Shown piece by piece: positions 1-7,435 of a DNA stretch of 34,957 nt. The position numbers and the translations under genes are program-made. Where the stretch lies: NCBI GenBank assembly GCA_005778355.1, contig SXON01000117.1:1-34957 (forward strand), written 5' to 3'. How positions within the stretch are numbered: position 1 is the first letter of the stretch; each line of letters opens with the position of its first letter. The DNA is from Pseudomonadota bacterium. GTDB taxonomy: Bacteria; Myxococcota_A; UBA796; SXON01. Below the pieces are notes generated by a model, which worked only from the letters and a program-made list of their open reading frames with translations, was not told where the DNA came from and did no database searches.

Positions 1-273
1 GAGTTCTCCGCTGGTCGTGGCGCGATGGACCTGCTCGTCGAGTACGGACCGGATCGCTTCGCCGTCGAGCTCAAGCGCGTCCGCGCGCGCGACTCGCTCG
101 ACACGGTCGTGGACGATGGGGTGGCGCAGCTGGGGAGATACCTCGACACGGTGGGGCTGGACCAGGGCTGGCTGGTGGTGTTCGACGTGCGCCTCGGCCG
201 GAGCTGGGGGGACCGGCTCTGGGAGAGATCGGCCACGACGGGCGGCAAGCGGGTGATCGTGCTGGGCGCCTAG
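1..273 (+). CDS. C-terminal end of an ATPase-associated PD-(D/E)XK nuclease-like protein (5' truncated by window edge)
   Basis: The frame is open from base 1 and stops with TAG at 271-273, so only the last 90 codons are present. The visible part matches the tail of the AAA ATPase at 28271-29824: GRGAMDLLVE...AVELKRV here against GRVDLCVE...VMEVKRV there, then a shared GWL-V-FD segment and the ending LGA. The pattern Asp (codon 28-30), Glu (67-69), x, Lys (73-75) is the D-(E/D)xK core of PD-(D/E)XK nucleases. I infer that the missing N-terminus carries a P-loop ATPase, as in the paralogue. In that family the nuclease-like domain follows an ATPase with the Walker A form RQTGKT; the cellular role is not established. 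The gene ends 10 nt before the first locus-type promoter motif, which seems to mark the start of the accessory system. Confidence 0.8.
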   Translation, partial: EFSAGRGAMDLLVEYGPDRFAVELKRVRARDSLDTVVDDGVAQLGRYLDTVGLDQGWLVVFDVRLGRSWGDRLWERSATTGGKRVIVLGA

Positions 274-283
274 CGCAGCGGGC

Positions 284-313
284 TGTCCGGTCGCCCCGCG
301 CCGCGACGTCTGT
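284..313 (+). promoter_or_regulatory. Locus-type promoter motif 1 (upstream of the radical SAM gene)
   Basis: TGTCCG at 284-289, an 18-nt spacer, then GTCTGT at 308-313, five nt before the ATG at 319. The -35-like box is exact. The -10-like box deviates at its last two positions from the GTCTAC seen elsewhere, and the spacer is one longer than the usual 17. If it works as a promoter, the transcript would start at or next to the ATG, so the mRNA would be leaderless. This is one of the weaker members of the ten-site set. Confidence 0.5.
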
Positions 314-318
314 GGCGC

Positions 319-1221
319 ATGGTCCCCTACCTCCGCGTCGTCGTCACGACCCGCTGCGGGCTCCGCTGCGCCTACTGCCACGCCGAGGGCGACCCGGTGT
401 CGGCCGGCGATCTCGACGCGCCCACGCTCTCGGCGCTCATCAACGCTCTGGTCGACACCGGCGCCCGCAAGATCAAGTTCCTCGGCGGCGAGCCGCTGCT
501 ACGCGCCGACCTGCCGGAGGTGATCCGCGCCGTGAATCGCCCGGGCATCGACCTGTCGGTGATCACCTCGGGGACAGCCCCACTCGCCAACCTCGACGCC
601 TGCTTCGCCGCCGGGCTGCACCGGGCCAACATCAGCGTGCACGGCTTCACGCGTGAGGCCTTCGCCCTCCGGCGAGGCAACGCGCGGGCCTTCGCCCTCC
701 GCGAGGCCACCCTCGCCCGACTCTTGGAGCTCGGGCGTCCGCTCAAGCTCAACTACGTGTACGGCAACACCTCGGACCTGCCTGATCTCGACGCGCTCCT
801 GGCCTGGGCGGCCGGTCGTCCCCTCGTGGTCAACGTGCTCGACGATCTCAACGGCCCCGTGGGACCGGACGGCGTGCGCGCCGCCGTCTGCCAGCTCCGG
901 GGGGCGCCGAGAGGCGAGCGCGAGGAGCCCGACCCCTACAGCCTCCCCACCCGGCGCCTGTCGTGGGCCGACGGGCTCGAGGTGGAGATCAAGCACCAGC
1001 GCCTCGGGCAGCTCGCCCCGTGGCGCGCGTGTGCGGCCTGCCCGCGGCGTGAGCGCTGTGGCGAGGGCATCGACGCCATCCGCCTCGCCCACGACGGCGT
1101 TCTGCGGCCTTGCATGGACCGTCCCGACCTCGGCACCCCGCTCGTCCCCGTGCTCGGCGCGGGTGGCCCCGCGGCGGTGACCGCGGCGGCGCGCTGCTTC
1201 ACCGAGGGGGCCCGCGCATGA
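319..1221 (+). CDS. MoaA-like radical SAM protein
   Basis: A 300-residue radical SAM enzyme. C13-x3-C17-x2-C20 binds the [4Fe-4S] cluster that cleaves S-adenosylmethionine, and GGEP at 56-59 is the SAM-binding motif. The C-terminus has C238, C241, C247 and C265 in the context RLAHDGVLRPC, which matches the auxiliary-cluster end of the MoaA/PqqE/SPASM-like group (rlRltadGklxpC). Length fits MoaA-type proteins (about 300-340), but nothing else of molybdenum-cofactor synthesis is nearby, so a cofactor role is unlikely; the substrate may be a peptide, a nucleotide or another locus product. It overlaps the next gene by ATGA (1218-1221), so the two are co-translated. No Shine-Dalgarno precedes the ATG at 319; the promoter motif ending at 313 suggests leaderless translation. 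Confidence 0.88.
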   Translation: MVPYLRVVVTTRCGLRCAYCHAEGDPVSAGDLDAPTLSALINALVDTGARKIKFLGGEPLLRADLPEVIRAVNRPGIDLSVITSGTAPLANLDACFAAGLHRANISVHGFTREAFALRRGNARAFALREATLARLLELGRPLKLNYVYGNTSDLPDLDALLAWAAGRPLVVNVLDDLNGPVGPDGVRAAVCQLRGAPRGEREEPDPYSLPTRRLSWADGLEVEIKHQRLGQLAPWRACAACPRRERCGEGIDAIRLAHDGVLRPCMDRPDLGTPLVPVLGAGGPAAVTAAARCFTEGARA

Positions 1222-1763
1222 CCATCGTGATCGCCGGTCCCCACGGCGTGGGAAAGACGACAGTCGGCACCGCCCTGGCCGCGCGACTGGGTTGCCCCTT
1301 CCACGAAGAGCTGGGCTACCTGCTCGCCCGTACCTGTCGGCCGGCGGGCTGCACGGCGGAGGCGGCGCAGGAGGGGCTCGACCGGGCGATTTTCGAGGCT
1401 GAGCTGGCCCGCGACGAGGCCTGGAACCCCACCCAGGCGCGCGTCGTCGAGACCTGGCACGTGGGCAACCTCGCCTACGCGCGCGAGCGAAGCCCGTCCG
1501 TGGCCGCCGAGTACCTGCCTCGCGTGTGCGCGGCGGTGGCGCGCCTGCGCCCGGTGCTCCTGGTCCTCGACGCCGCTGACAGCGTGCTTCGCGCGCGCCA
1601 GCACGAGCCCGGAGCCAGCGCCTTCTTCGCCGCGGTGGGACGGTCGTGCGCGCCCATCGGTCGCGAGCTGGGACTGCGCTCGGTCGTTCCCGTCTTCACC
1701 GACGTCCTGTCCGAAGACCAGGCCGTCACGCGTCTACTGCACACCCTGGAGACCATCCGATGA
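1218..1763 (+). CDS. P-loop NTPase / nucleoside-kinase-like protein
   Basis: A 181-residue protein with an N-terminal Walker A, GPHGVGKTT (residues 7-15), right after the first beta strand, as in small-molecule kinases and AAA_28-type NTPases. A hydrophobic strand followed by Asp (PVLLVLDAAD, about residues 114-123) can serve as Walker B, and an Arg-rich segment (SVLRARQ) follows, where the lid of nucleotide kinases would be. I chose the ATG at 1218 because it overlaps the radical SAM stop as ATGA and places the P-loop at the usual distance from the start. The gene overlaps the next one by ATGA (1760-1763). Its 3' end carries a promoter motif for that gene. Likely substrates are a nucleotide, a sugar or a radical-SAM product; which one cannot be read from the sequence. 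Confidence 0.82.
   Translation: MTIVIAGPHGVGKTTVGTALAARLGCPFHEELGYLLARTCRPAGCTAEAAQEGLDRAIFEAELARDEAWNPTQARVVETWHVGNLAYARERSPSVAAEYLPRVCAAVARLRPVLLVLDAADSVLRARQHEPGASAFFAAVGRSCAPIGRELGLRSVVPVFTDVLSEDQAVTRLLHTLETIR
1708..1737 (+). promoter_or_regulatory. Locus-type promoter motif 2 (upstream of the Gre-like gene)
   Basis: TGTCCG at 1708-1713 and GTCTAC at 1732-1737, both hexamers exact, spacer 18 nt, 22 nt before the ATG at 1760. It lies inside the 3' end of the P-loop NTPase gene, so it would be an internal promoter of the first operon. Confidence 0.55.
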
Positions 1764-2248
1764 GCGCTCGGTACTACCTGACCCCCATGGGCCGCGTCCG
1801 GCTCGAGCAGCGTGCCGCCGCGGCGCGCGAGGCCTACATGAAAGTGTGCGCCGACAACCCCGACGCGCTCGAGTCCGGCGACACCTCCGGCTGGCACGAC
1901 AACTTCGCCTTCGAGGAGAACCTCCGCCAGATGCACCAGCTCGCCCGCCGCGTGCGGGAGCTCGAGGAGATCCTCCAGTTCGCCGAGGTCGTCCCGCCTC
2001 ACCCGAGCCCCGACCGGGCCTACATCGGCACCCGCGTGTGCTGGCGATACGCCGACGAGGAACAGGAGCGCGTGGCGCTCATCGCCGGCTACGACGACGG
2101 CGACGCCGACCGGGGGCGACTGTCCTACAACTCGCCTCTCGGGCGCTGCATCGTGGGCGCCGAGCCCGGCGAGTCGCGCGAGTTCTGGAACAACGGGACG
2201 CGCCGCGAGATCGAGATCGTCACGGTGGAGCCCTTCGCCGAGGCCTGA
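1760..2248 (+). CDS. GreA/GreB-like transcription factor
   Basis: A 162-residue protein with the two-part Gre layout: an N-terminal helical hairpin (about 10-75, ending LARRVRELEEIL) and a C-terminal FKBP-like domain with the family signature YNSPLGRCIVGAEPGE (about 124-139). Gre factors reach through the RNA polymerase secondary channel with the hairpin tip and stimulate transcript cleavage using an acidic pair (D41 and E44 in E. coli GreA, context DLxENAEY). Here the tip reads SGWHDNFAFEEN, so only one acidic residue aligns clearly; the catalytic pair may be incomplete, and the protein could modulate polymerase rather than cleave RNA. The ATG at 1760 overlaps the previous stop as ATGA. The helicase fusion follows after a 47-nt gap that holds another promoter motif. 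Confidence 0.83.
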   Translation: MSARYYLTPMGRVRLEQRAAAAREAYMKVCADNPDALESGDTSGWHDNFAFEENLRQMHQLARRVRELEEILQFAEVVPPHPSPDRAYIGTRVCWRYADEEQERVALIAGYDDGDADRGRLSYNSPLGRCIVGAEPGESREFWNNGTRREIEIVTVEPFAEA

Positions 2249-2276
2249 GTCCGGAAGCCCGGCCGGCCGCGTCTAC
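2248..2276 (+). promoter_or_regulatory. Locus-type promoter motif 3 (upstream of the helicase gene)
   Basis: AGTCCG at 2248-2253 (one mismatch to TGTCCG, overlapping the last base of the Gre-like stop codon) followed after exactly 17 nt by GTCTAC at 2271-2276, 19 nt before the helicase ATG at 2296. The flanking GGAAG after the -35 box recurs in other copies. Confidence 0.6.
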
Positions 2277-2295
2277 CCCACACCCGGAGCCAAGC

Positions 2296-5200
2296 ATGAA
2301 GATCCTCGCCACCGACCTGTTCCGCGCTCGTCTCGACGAGGCCGCCAAGCGCCACCCCGCCGCCCGTGCCACCGTGCAGCAACGACTGCGGGAGCTCGTG
2401 GATGACGGCGTGGCCCGCCAGTCGAAGAAGCTCAAGGGAAGCCCCGGTTTCTGGTCGTCACGCATCCACGACGACTTGCGGCTCTTGTGGCAGCGCGGCG
2501 AGTACAACGGTGAGAGCGCGGTGTACCTCATCACGGTGGGCGACCACGACCACGTGTTCGAGGAGGCCAAGCGCATCCGGCCCGACGGCTGGGCCGACTT
2601 CGCGCTCGACGACGAGGTGGAGGCGGACACGCCGTGGCGGGTCGTTGGGTCGGCGCCGGCCCCTTCGAACACGCGTTTCTCGAAGCTCGATGCGAGCGCG
2701 AACGCGTATGAACTGGCGCTCACCGAGGAGCAGGAGTTGCTCGCCGATGAGCTGCTGGAAGGGCCGATGCTGCTCACCGGGCCGGCGGGCTGCGGCAAGA
2801 CGACCGTCCTCGCCCACAAGGCGGTGCGGATGGCCTCGTTGTTCTCCCACCCCATGTTGATCGTCACCTTCCACGAGCCCCTCGCCTTGTACACGCGCGG
2901 CATGATCGAGGAGCTCCACGGGGGGCTGATGGCCGGGCAGGTGCACGTCCGGTCCTTTCGTGAGCTCATCGACGAGACCTGGGGCCTCGCTCGACCCGGC
3001 ACGGTGGCTCCGTACATCGACCCGGAGGTGCTTCGCGCCCGGGTGAACCAGGCCGTCCAGGCTCACGGTCTCGCCGGTGTGCCTCGCGCCTACATCGACG
3101 CCGAGCTGCGCGGCGCCTTGCTCGGCCGCTGGTTGCCCCATGGCGAGATGCCGACGGCCGACGAGTACGCCGCCGGTCGCCGTGGCGACCTCACCTTCCT
3201 ACGCGAGCCGGACCGTCGGCGCCTGCATGCGGCGGCCCGCGAGATCGCCCGGTCGATGCACAGCGCGGGACTTGTCGACAACCTCACGGCGGCTCGGGAA
3301 CTCTCCGAGTGGATCGACGAAGGCAAGCTGGGCGCGCCGGAGCGCTATCTCCGTGATGGCCTCTTCATCGACGAGGGACAGGACTTCACCGAGGTAGAGC
3401 TCGAATTCCTCGCCCGCCTCGTGCCCGACCCCGCTCGGTGGACGGTCGCCGCCGACGAGCTCCAGGTCGTCCACCCCAGTCTGTTTCGCTGGGATCGCGT
3501 GCGAGACAGCATCACGCGTGCGCGCGATCGCCTCGACCCGGCGGGGCACGCGCCGCGCCCCAGGGTACAAACGCGCCCCATCACCACCAACCATCGCAAC
3601 CCGAAGCCGGTGCTCGACCTGGGGCTGTCGGTGCTCCAGTGGCGCCACGCCCTGCTTGGCGGCGACACGCCTCGGGCACCAGGCTCCTGGGCGGAGGGCG
3701 CGCTCGTGCCCCGCGTGGCCTCGTACCCCCACGGCGAGTTTCCCGCCGAGGCGATTGCCGCCATCGCACAGCGGGTGCCGCTCACGGCGGTGCTCTGTCC
3801 CACGGCGTCGCTCGCGAACGATGTACGTGCCGCCGTGGGAGACTACGCGACGCACTTCAGCCGCGCCTTCGAGTTCGGCGAGGCGAAAGGTCTCGAGTTC
3901 GACGTCGTGATTCTCGTCGACGCCTTCGCGGGACCAGACGGCGATGCGCTGGAACGGCGGGCCACGCGGCGGGACGCCGACCTGACGCCGGACGGCGTGG
4001 TGGAGCTGGCGGCCAACAAGCTCTACGTCGCCATCACCCGCAGCAAACGCGCGCTGTTCGCCATCGAGAGCCGCCCGCCCCATGCCACGTGGGACGTGCT
4101 CCGTGCCCGCCCGGACGGCACGCCCATCCCCGGGGTCGTGGAGACCGTCGCCGAGGTGTCGGAGCTCGTGACCATCGTCGATGCGGAGTTCACCCACGCC
4201 AGTCCCACGCGGTGGATCGACGCGGCGCGCCAGTTCGAGCGGCAGGGCAAGTGGGAAGCGGCGATCGAGTGCTGGATTCAGGGCGACCTGCCGGGCAACG
4301 CCGGTGCCATCGCCGAGGAGAAGCTCGAACGCCGCGGACTGGCCATCAAGTACTACGAGCTGGGAGGCTGCGTGACAGACGTCGCCCGCTGCCGCGCGCT
4401 CGAGGCGCAGGAGGCGGGCCAGTGGCGAGTGGCGTGCGAGCAGTTCATGCTCGCCGGGCGACCGCTCGACGCCGAGCGAAACGAGGCGCGGGCGCTCCGC
4501 GCCGAGGGCAAGCCGGTGGAGGCCGCGCAGCTCTTCGAGAAGATCGGAGAGATCGACGAGGCCGTGGAAACGTGGCTCGGCGCCGGCATCGCCGAGGAAG
4601 CGTACCGCCTGGCGCACGCCGACCGTCCCCCCGAGTGGCGGGCGCGTCTCTTGTCGCGACTCGGTCGCCACGCCGAGTCGGCCACAGCGTGGTCGGAGAC
4701 GGGGCGTCACCAGGTGAACGCGCTCGACGAGGCGCTGCTCGATGGAGGATCTGCCACCGTCCTACGTCACTTGCGCCCGGTGCTGGAGCTCAAGGAGGCG
4801 CGCCGGTTCATCGACGCGCGTCTCGACCGCCTTGACGGAGCGGCCCGCGCGCTCGCCGGTCGATGGCTGGACGACTGGCAGATGGAGGCGGAGGGCTACT
4901 TCGACAGCGGGCGCTTCACCGACGCCATCGGACTTGCGGAGGGGCGGATGCGGAGCAGCAAGGCCGAGGACTTCCGCGAGGCGGCGCGCCTGGCGCGGAC
5001 GTGGGTCCTGTCCGGGCGCGGGGGACTGTCGCCCAGCGCTCATGCGCGGCGAGCGCTGGAGGCCGAGCTGCGCTTCGTCTCCGAGGATCGTGCGAGCCCG
5101 CCCTTCCTCGCCGAGGCGCAGGCCTGGGCGTTGGCCGCCGGCATCGACTTCCCTGGGTCGGACATCGCCGCGCGCATCATCGAGTACCGTGACGTGTGCA

Positions 5201-6291
5201 AGGCCCGCGGCGACCGGGCCGCCCTGGTGAGCGTCCTCTCCAGCGCGCGGGAGCCGGTGTTGGTGGCGATGCGTCACGCCCTAGGCGGCGACGTGGCGCT
5301 GGCGCGCGAGATCTGGCAGCGCGAGGGCTACCCGGCGCTCTGCTTCGACTCGCTCAACCCGATGCTCTTCGCGGAGCACTTCCCGGCCCTTTTGTCACTC
5401 TACAAGCAGGGTCACCGCCTCTCGGCCGACGCGCGAGAGCGATTGCTCGTCAACCTCCAGCTCTGCATCAAGGGTGGATCGACGGACGCCCAGCGTACCT
5501 GGGAGGGCCTGCGCCACGAGCTCACCGGCGCACCGCACGTGGCGTGGCGCATCCTCAAGGACCGGCAGCCGGAGCTCGCGCGGGTACGACACCAGCCGCC
5601 GACAGCCCGCCGCGCCAAGATGGAGGAGTACCTCTCCACGGCGGTGTCGTTGCCATCGGCGGACTACCGCCGCGCGGTCGAGCTGGCCGACTGCTACCGC
5701 GACTCCGGCGGCGAGGACCTGTCGCCGCTGGTGCACGCCGTCCTCGAGGGCAGGGGCTTCCACGAGGCGCTTGCCCAGCTCGCGCTGCTCTACCCCAACG
5801 GGGCCAGCCAGGTGGTCCTGCCGGTGCGCCTGTCCCTGCTCGTCGAGCTGTGTCGTAACCCCGCCGATCTCTCTCCGCTCGGTCCGAGCTGGCGTGCGCT
5901 CGCGGAGCGGACGCTCGAGACTTTGCCCGACACCGCGCCGCTGCGCTCGGTGCTCCTGGCCTGCCTCGGCCAGTCCGGAGGCCCCGCGCGGGGTGCCGCC
6001 GAGGCGCCCGAGGCCCCGTCCATCGACGACTTCCGCTCCGAGGAGCGCAAGGTGGCCGGCCTCCGGCGGTTCACCGAGGATCTGGCCGACTGGAAGCGCG
6101 ACGACCAGGACACGCGGGACCGCTGGCGCGCGGTGTTGTCCACGCTCGTGGGCGCCTGGGGCAACACGCCGCCGGGACGCATCGCACAGCTCGCGCTGCG
6201 GCTGGTCAACGGAGAGAAGCAGGCGGTGAAGAAGGTGCGCGACGAACTCGGCGGGGCGGCGGCTGAGTTTGTCCGGGGGTGGGGCGTCTGA
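2296..6291 (+). CDS. RelE-like domain - UvrD/Rep-type helicase - helical-repeat fusion protein
   Basis: A 1331-residue, three-part protein. Residues 1-100 resemble RelE/ParE-type domains (KKLKGSPGFWSSRI then YLITVGDHDHVFEEAKRI). Residues about 140-600 form an SF1A helicase core: Walker A GPAGCGKTT (around 160-168), Walker B DEGQD (359-363), a motif IV-like TTNHRNP, motif V AKGLEFD (530-536) and motif VI LYVAITR (576-582). Such enzymes unwind or strip nucleic acid 3' to 5' using ATP. Residues 600-1331 lack enzyme motifs and are rich in TPR/clathrin-like helices (FERQGKWEAAIECW, AAQLFEKIGEIDEAVETW), probably a protein-interaction scaffold. The ATG at 2296 follows GGAG and lies 19 nt after a promoter motif; upstream in-frame codons do not look like protein. 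The core is intact. The RelE-like domain may bind RNA or the ribosome instead of acting as a free toxin, since no antitoxin is adjacent. Confidence 0.9.
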   Translation: MKILATDLFRARLDEAAKRHPAARATVQQRLRELVDDGVARQSKKLKGSPGFWSSRIHDDLRLLWQRGEYNGESAVYLITVGDHDHVFEEAKRIRPDGWADFALDDEVEADTPWRVVGSAPAPSNTRFSKLDASANAYELALTEEQELLADELLEGPMLLTGPAGCGKTTVLAHKAVRMASLFSHPMLIVTFHEPLALYTRGMIEELHGGLMAGQVHVRSFRELIDETWGLARPGTVAPYIDPEVLRARVNQAVQAHGLAGVPRAYIDAELRGALLGRWLPHGEMPTADEYAAGRRGDLTFLREPDRRRLHAAAREIARSMHSAGLVDNLTAARELSEWIDEGKLGAPERYLRDGLFIDEGQDFTEVELEFLARLVPDPARWTVAADELQVVHPSLFRWDRVRDSITRARDRLDPAGHAPRPRVQTRPITTNHRNPKPVLDLGLSVLQWRHALLGGDTPRAPGSWAEGALVPRVASYPHGEFPAEAIAAIAQRVPLTAVLCPTASLANDVRAAVGDYATHFSRAFEFGEAKGLEFDVVILVDAFAGPDGDALERRATRRDADLTPDGVVELAANKLYVAITRSKRALFAIESRPPHATWDVLRARPDGTPIPGVVETVAEVSELVTIVDAEFTHASPTRWIDAARQFERQGKWEAAIECWIQGDLPGNAGAIAEEKLERRGLAIKYYELGGCVTDVARCRALEAQEAGQWRVACEQFMLAGRPLDAERNEARALRAEGKPVEAAQLFEKIGEIDEAVETWLGAGIAEEAYRLAHADRPPEWRARLLSRLGRHAESATAWSETGRHQVNALDEALLDGGSATVLRHLRPVLELKEARRFIDARLDRLDGAARALAGRWLDDWQMEAEGYFDSGRFTDAIGLAEGRMRSSKAEDFREAARLARTWVLSGRGGLSPSAHARRALEAELRFVSEDRASPPFLAEAQAWALAAGIDFPGSDIAARIIEYRDVCKARGDRAALVSVLSSAREPVLVAMRHALGGDVALAREIWQREGYPALCFDSLNPMLFAEHFPALLSLYKQGHRLSADARERLLVNLQLCIKGGSTDAQRTWEGLRHELTGAPHVAWRILKDRQPELARVRHQPPTARRAKMEEYLSTAVSLPSADYRRAVELADCYRDSGGEDLSPLVHAVLEGRGFHEALAQLALLYPNGASQVVLPVRLSLLVELCRNPADLSPLGPSWRALAERTLETLPDTAPLRSVLLACLGQSGGPARGAAEAPEAPSIDDFRSEERKVAGLRRFTEDLADWKRDDQDTRDRWRAVLSTLVGAWGNTPPGRIAQLALRLVNGEKQAVKKVRDELGGAAAEFVRGWGV

Positions 6292-6305
6292 GCTGCGGGG
6301 TTGGT

Positions 6306-7004
6306 CTACCAGCTCGACAGCTCGATGCACAACACCGTGATGTCATCAGGCGACCGCCGCTGGCGGGCCAGGTTAGCCACGTTGTCGGCGGCCTCCTGGG
6401 CGTCGCGCGCGCGGGACAGGCATGCGGCGATGTCACCGTGGTGCAGCACCGCCGTCACGCCGTCGGAAACCATACAGAGCATCGAGCCCTCCTCGAAGCC
6501 CCGCTCGGAGCAGTCCGGCAGGAAGTTCGGCCCCTGGCCCACGAACCGTCGCAGCTCGTGGCGGTTCCCGTGGGCCTGCGTCAGCGGGTGAAGCCGAGCG
6601 CCGTCCCAGCGCCACGCGGCGGTGTCGCCCGCGTGGACGAGCACCAGCGTGCGCGACGGCGTCAACCACGCCACCGTCGCGGCGGCCGCCGCGAGCGGGA
6701 TGTCGGTGCCCTCGATGAACCCCCAGCGGTAGGCCTCGTCGCTCGCCGCGCGTATGACGGCGTTGAGGTCGGTCGCGGTGGCCGACTCGGGCGGGAGGCG
6801 GAAGAAGTCGACCAGCCGATCCGCCAGCAGCTGCGCGGTGGCCATGCCCCGGGGCGCGCCACCCGCGCCGTCGATGACGGCGTAGAGGTGTCCGCGCTCG
6901 GCCCGCTGCACCAGGGGGACAGCGGACCCGAGCAGGCGGAAGCGGTCCTCGCAGAGCCGATGGGAGCGACCAGTGAACTGGGCGTAGCCTTCCTCGGTCT
7001 CCAT
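6306..7004 (-). CDS. PP2C-family protein phosphatase
   Basis: A 232-residue single-domain PPM/PP2C Ser/Thr phosphatase. Metal-binding motifs appear in order: CED (D20), AVIDGAGG (D45-G46), VHAGDT (about 132-137, the GDS-type motif), VSDG (D181-G182) and DDIT (D220-D221). Mn/Mg-dependent removal of phosphate from protein Ser/Thr is expected. It is the last gene of the leftward JAB > E2 > E1 > repeat-protein > PP2C operon, 22 nt after the repeat-protein gene, and ends 14 nt from the convergent helicase stop. In stress and conflict loci (for example TerY-P triads) PP2C usually works with a vWA protein and a kinase. A vWA protein is present at 19697, but no kinase is seen, so the kinase may be encoded elsewhere or the phosphatase may act on the sigma-like protein's regulation. 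Confidence 0.92.
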   Translation of the reverse strand: METEEGYAQFTGRSHRLCEDRFRLLGSAVPLVQRAERGHLYAVIDGAGGAPRGMATAQLLADRLVDFFRLPPESATATDLNAVIRAASDEAYRWGFIEGTDIPLAAAAATVAWLTPSRTLVLVHAGDTAAWRWDGARLHPLTQAHGNRHELRRFVGQGPNFLPDCSERGFEEGSMLCMVSDGVTAVLHHGDIAACLSRARDAQEAADNVANLARQRRSPDDITVLCIELSSW

Positions 7005-7026
7005 GCGTGAGCCCGCGTTTTCGCGG

Positions 7027-7434
7027 CTATCCCGCCACGTTGATGAAGAACCCCCGCCGCGCAATCGTGGTCGCCGGGAGGTCGTCGCGGGGCGTGACCG
7101 TCGTCTCCGGGGCGGTCGTCGCCGGGTTCGAGCGCGGCCGCACCACGAGCTGCCCCGTGCGGGCGTCGAAGAAGAGGTCGTCGCCGTCGTCTTCGCCAAT
7201 GTTCTCGAGCTTCTTCCGCACTGGATCGTCGGCGAAGAAGCCGCGCCGGGCGATGTCGGTGGCGGGGAGATCGTCGGCGGGAGGCGCCGGGTCGGGGGTG
7301 CGCCCGCGCAGGACGAGCTGCCCGGAACTCGGGTCGAGACCGAGGTCGAAGGCGTCGTCCATCGGATCGGGCCGCTCCACCGTCTGCCACGGGGGCTCGA
7401 TGAAGCGGGGGAATTGAGTCTTGTCGCTGGCCAT
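7027..7434 (-). CDS. Two-repeat small protein with C-terminal glycine, next to E1 (candidate modifier or substrate)
   Basis: A 135-residue acidic protein of no family I recognise. It holds two copies of one unit: residues 30-67 and 86-130 share DL-x-(L/F)D-x-x-(S/T)GQLV(L/V)R-x-R, a Pro-rich linker, then DDLPAT-x-IARRGFF. The second copy ends the protein, followed only by INVAG, so the chain terminates in Gly135. The linker between copies is Asp/Glu-rich. The start lies one nt after the E1-like gene's stop. A free C-terminal Gly is what E1 enzymes adenylate in ubiquitin-like proteins, so this is the best candidate modifier or docking substrate. I cannot see a complete beta-grasp fold; GQLV(L/V)R would be one strand. 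Alternatives are a scaffold with two copies of a short linear motif, or a substrate processed between repeats. Confidence 0.82.
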   Translation of the reverse strand: MASDKTQFPRFIEPPWQTVERPDPMDDAFDLGLDPSSGQLVLRGRTPDPAPPADDLPATDIARRGFFADDPVRKKLENIGEDDGDDLFFDARTGQLVVRPRSNPATTAPETTVTPRDDLPATTIARRGFFINVAG

Positions 7435-7435
7435 G

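Noticed and set aside
2296..2600. RelE-like region as a free toxin of a toxin-antitoxin pair
   Set aside because: It is in frame with the helicase without a stop, and no antitoxin-like gene is adjacent.
7027..7434. LPAT in the repeat protein as a sortase LPxTG signal
   Set aside because: No Gly follows, no hydrophobic and basic tail is present, and the organism type is not one using sortase in this way.
7027..7434. Repeat protein as a multi-core RiPP precursor for the radical SAM enzyme
   Set aside because: Possible, but the repeats are long, acidic and lack Cys; the E1/E2/JAB context favours a modifier or docking protein. Kept only as an alternative.
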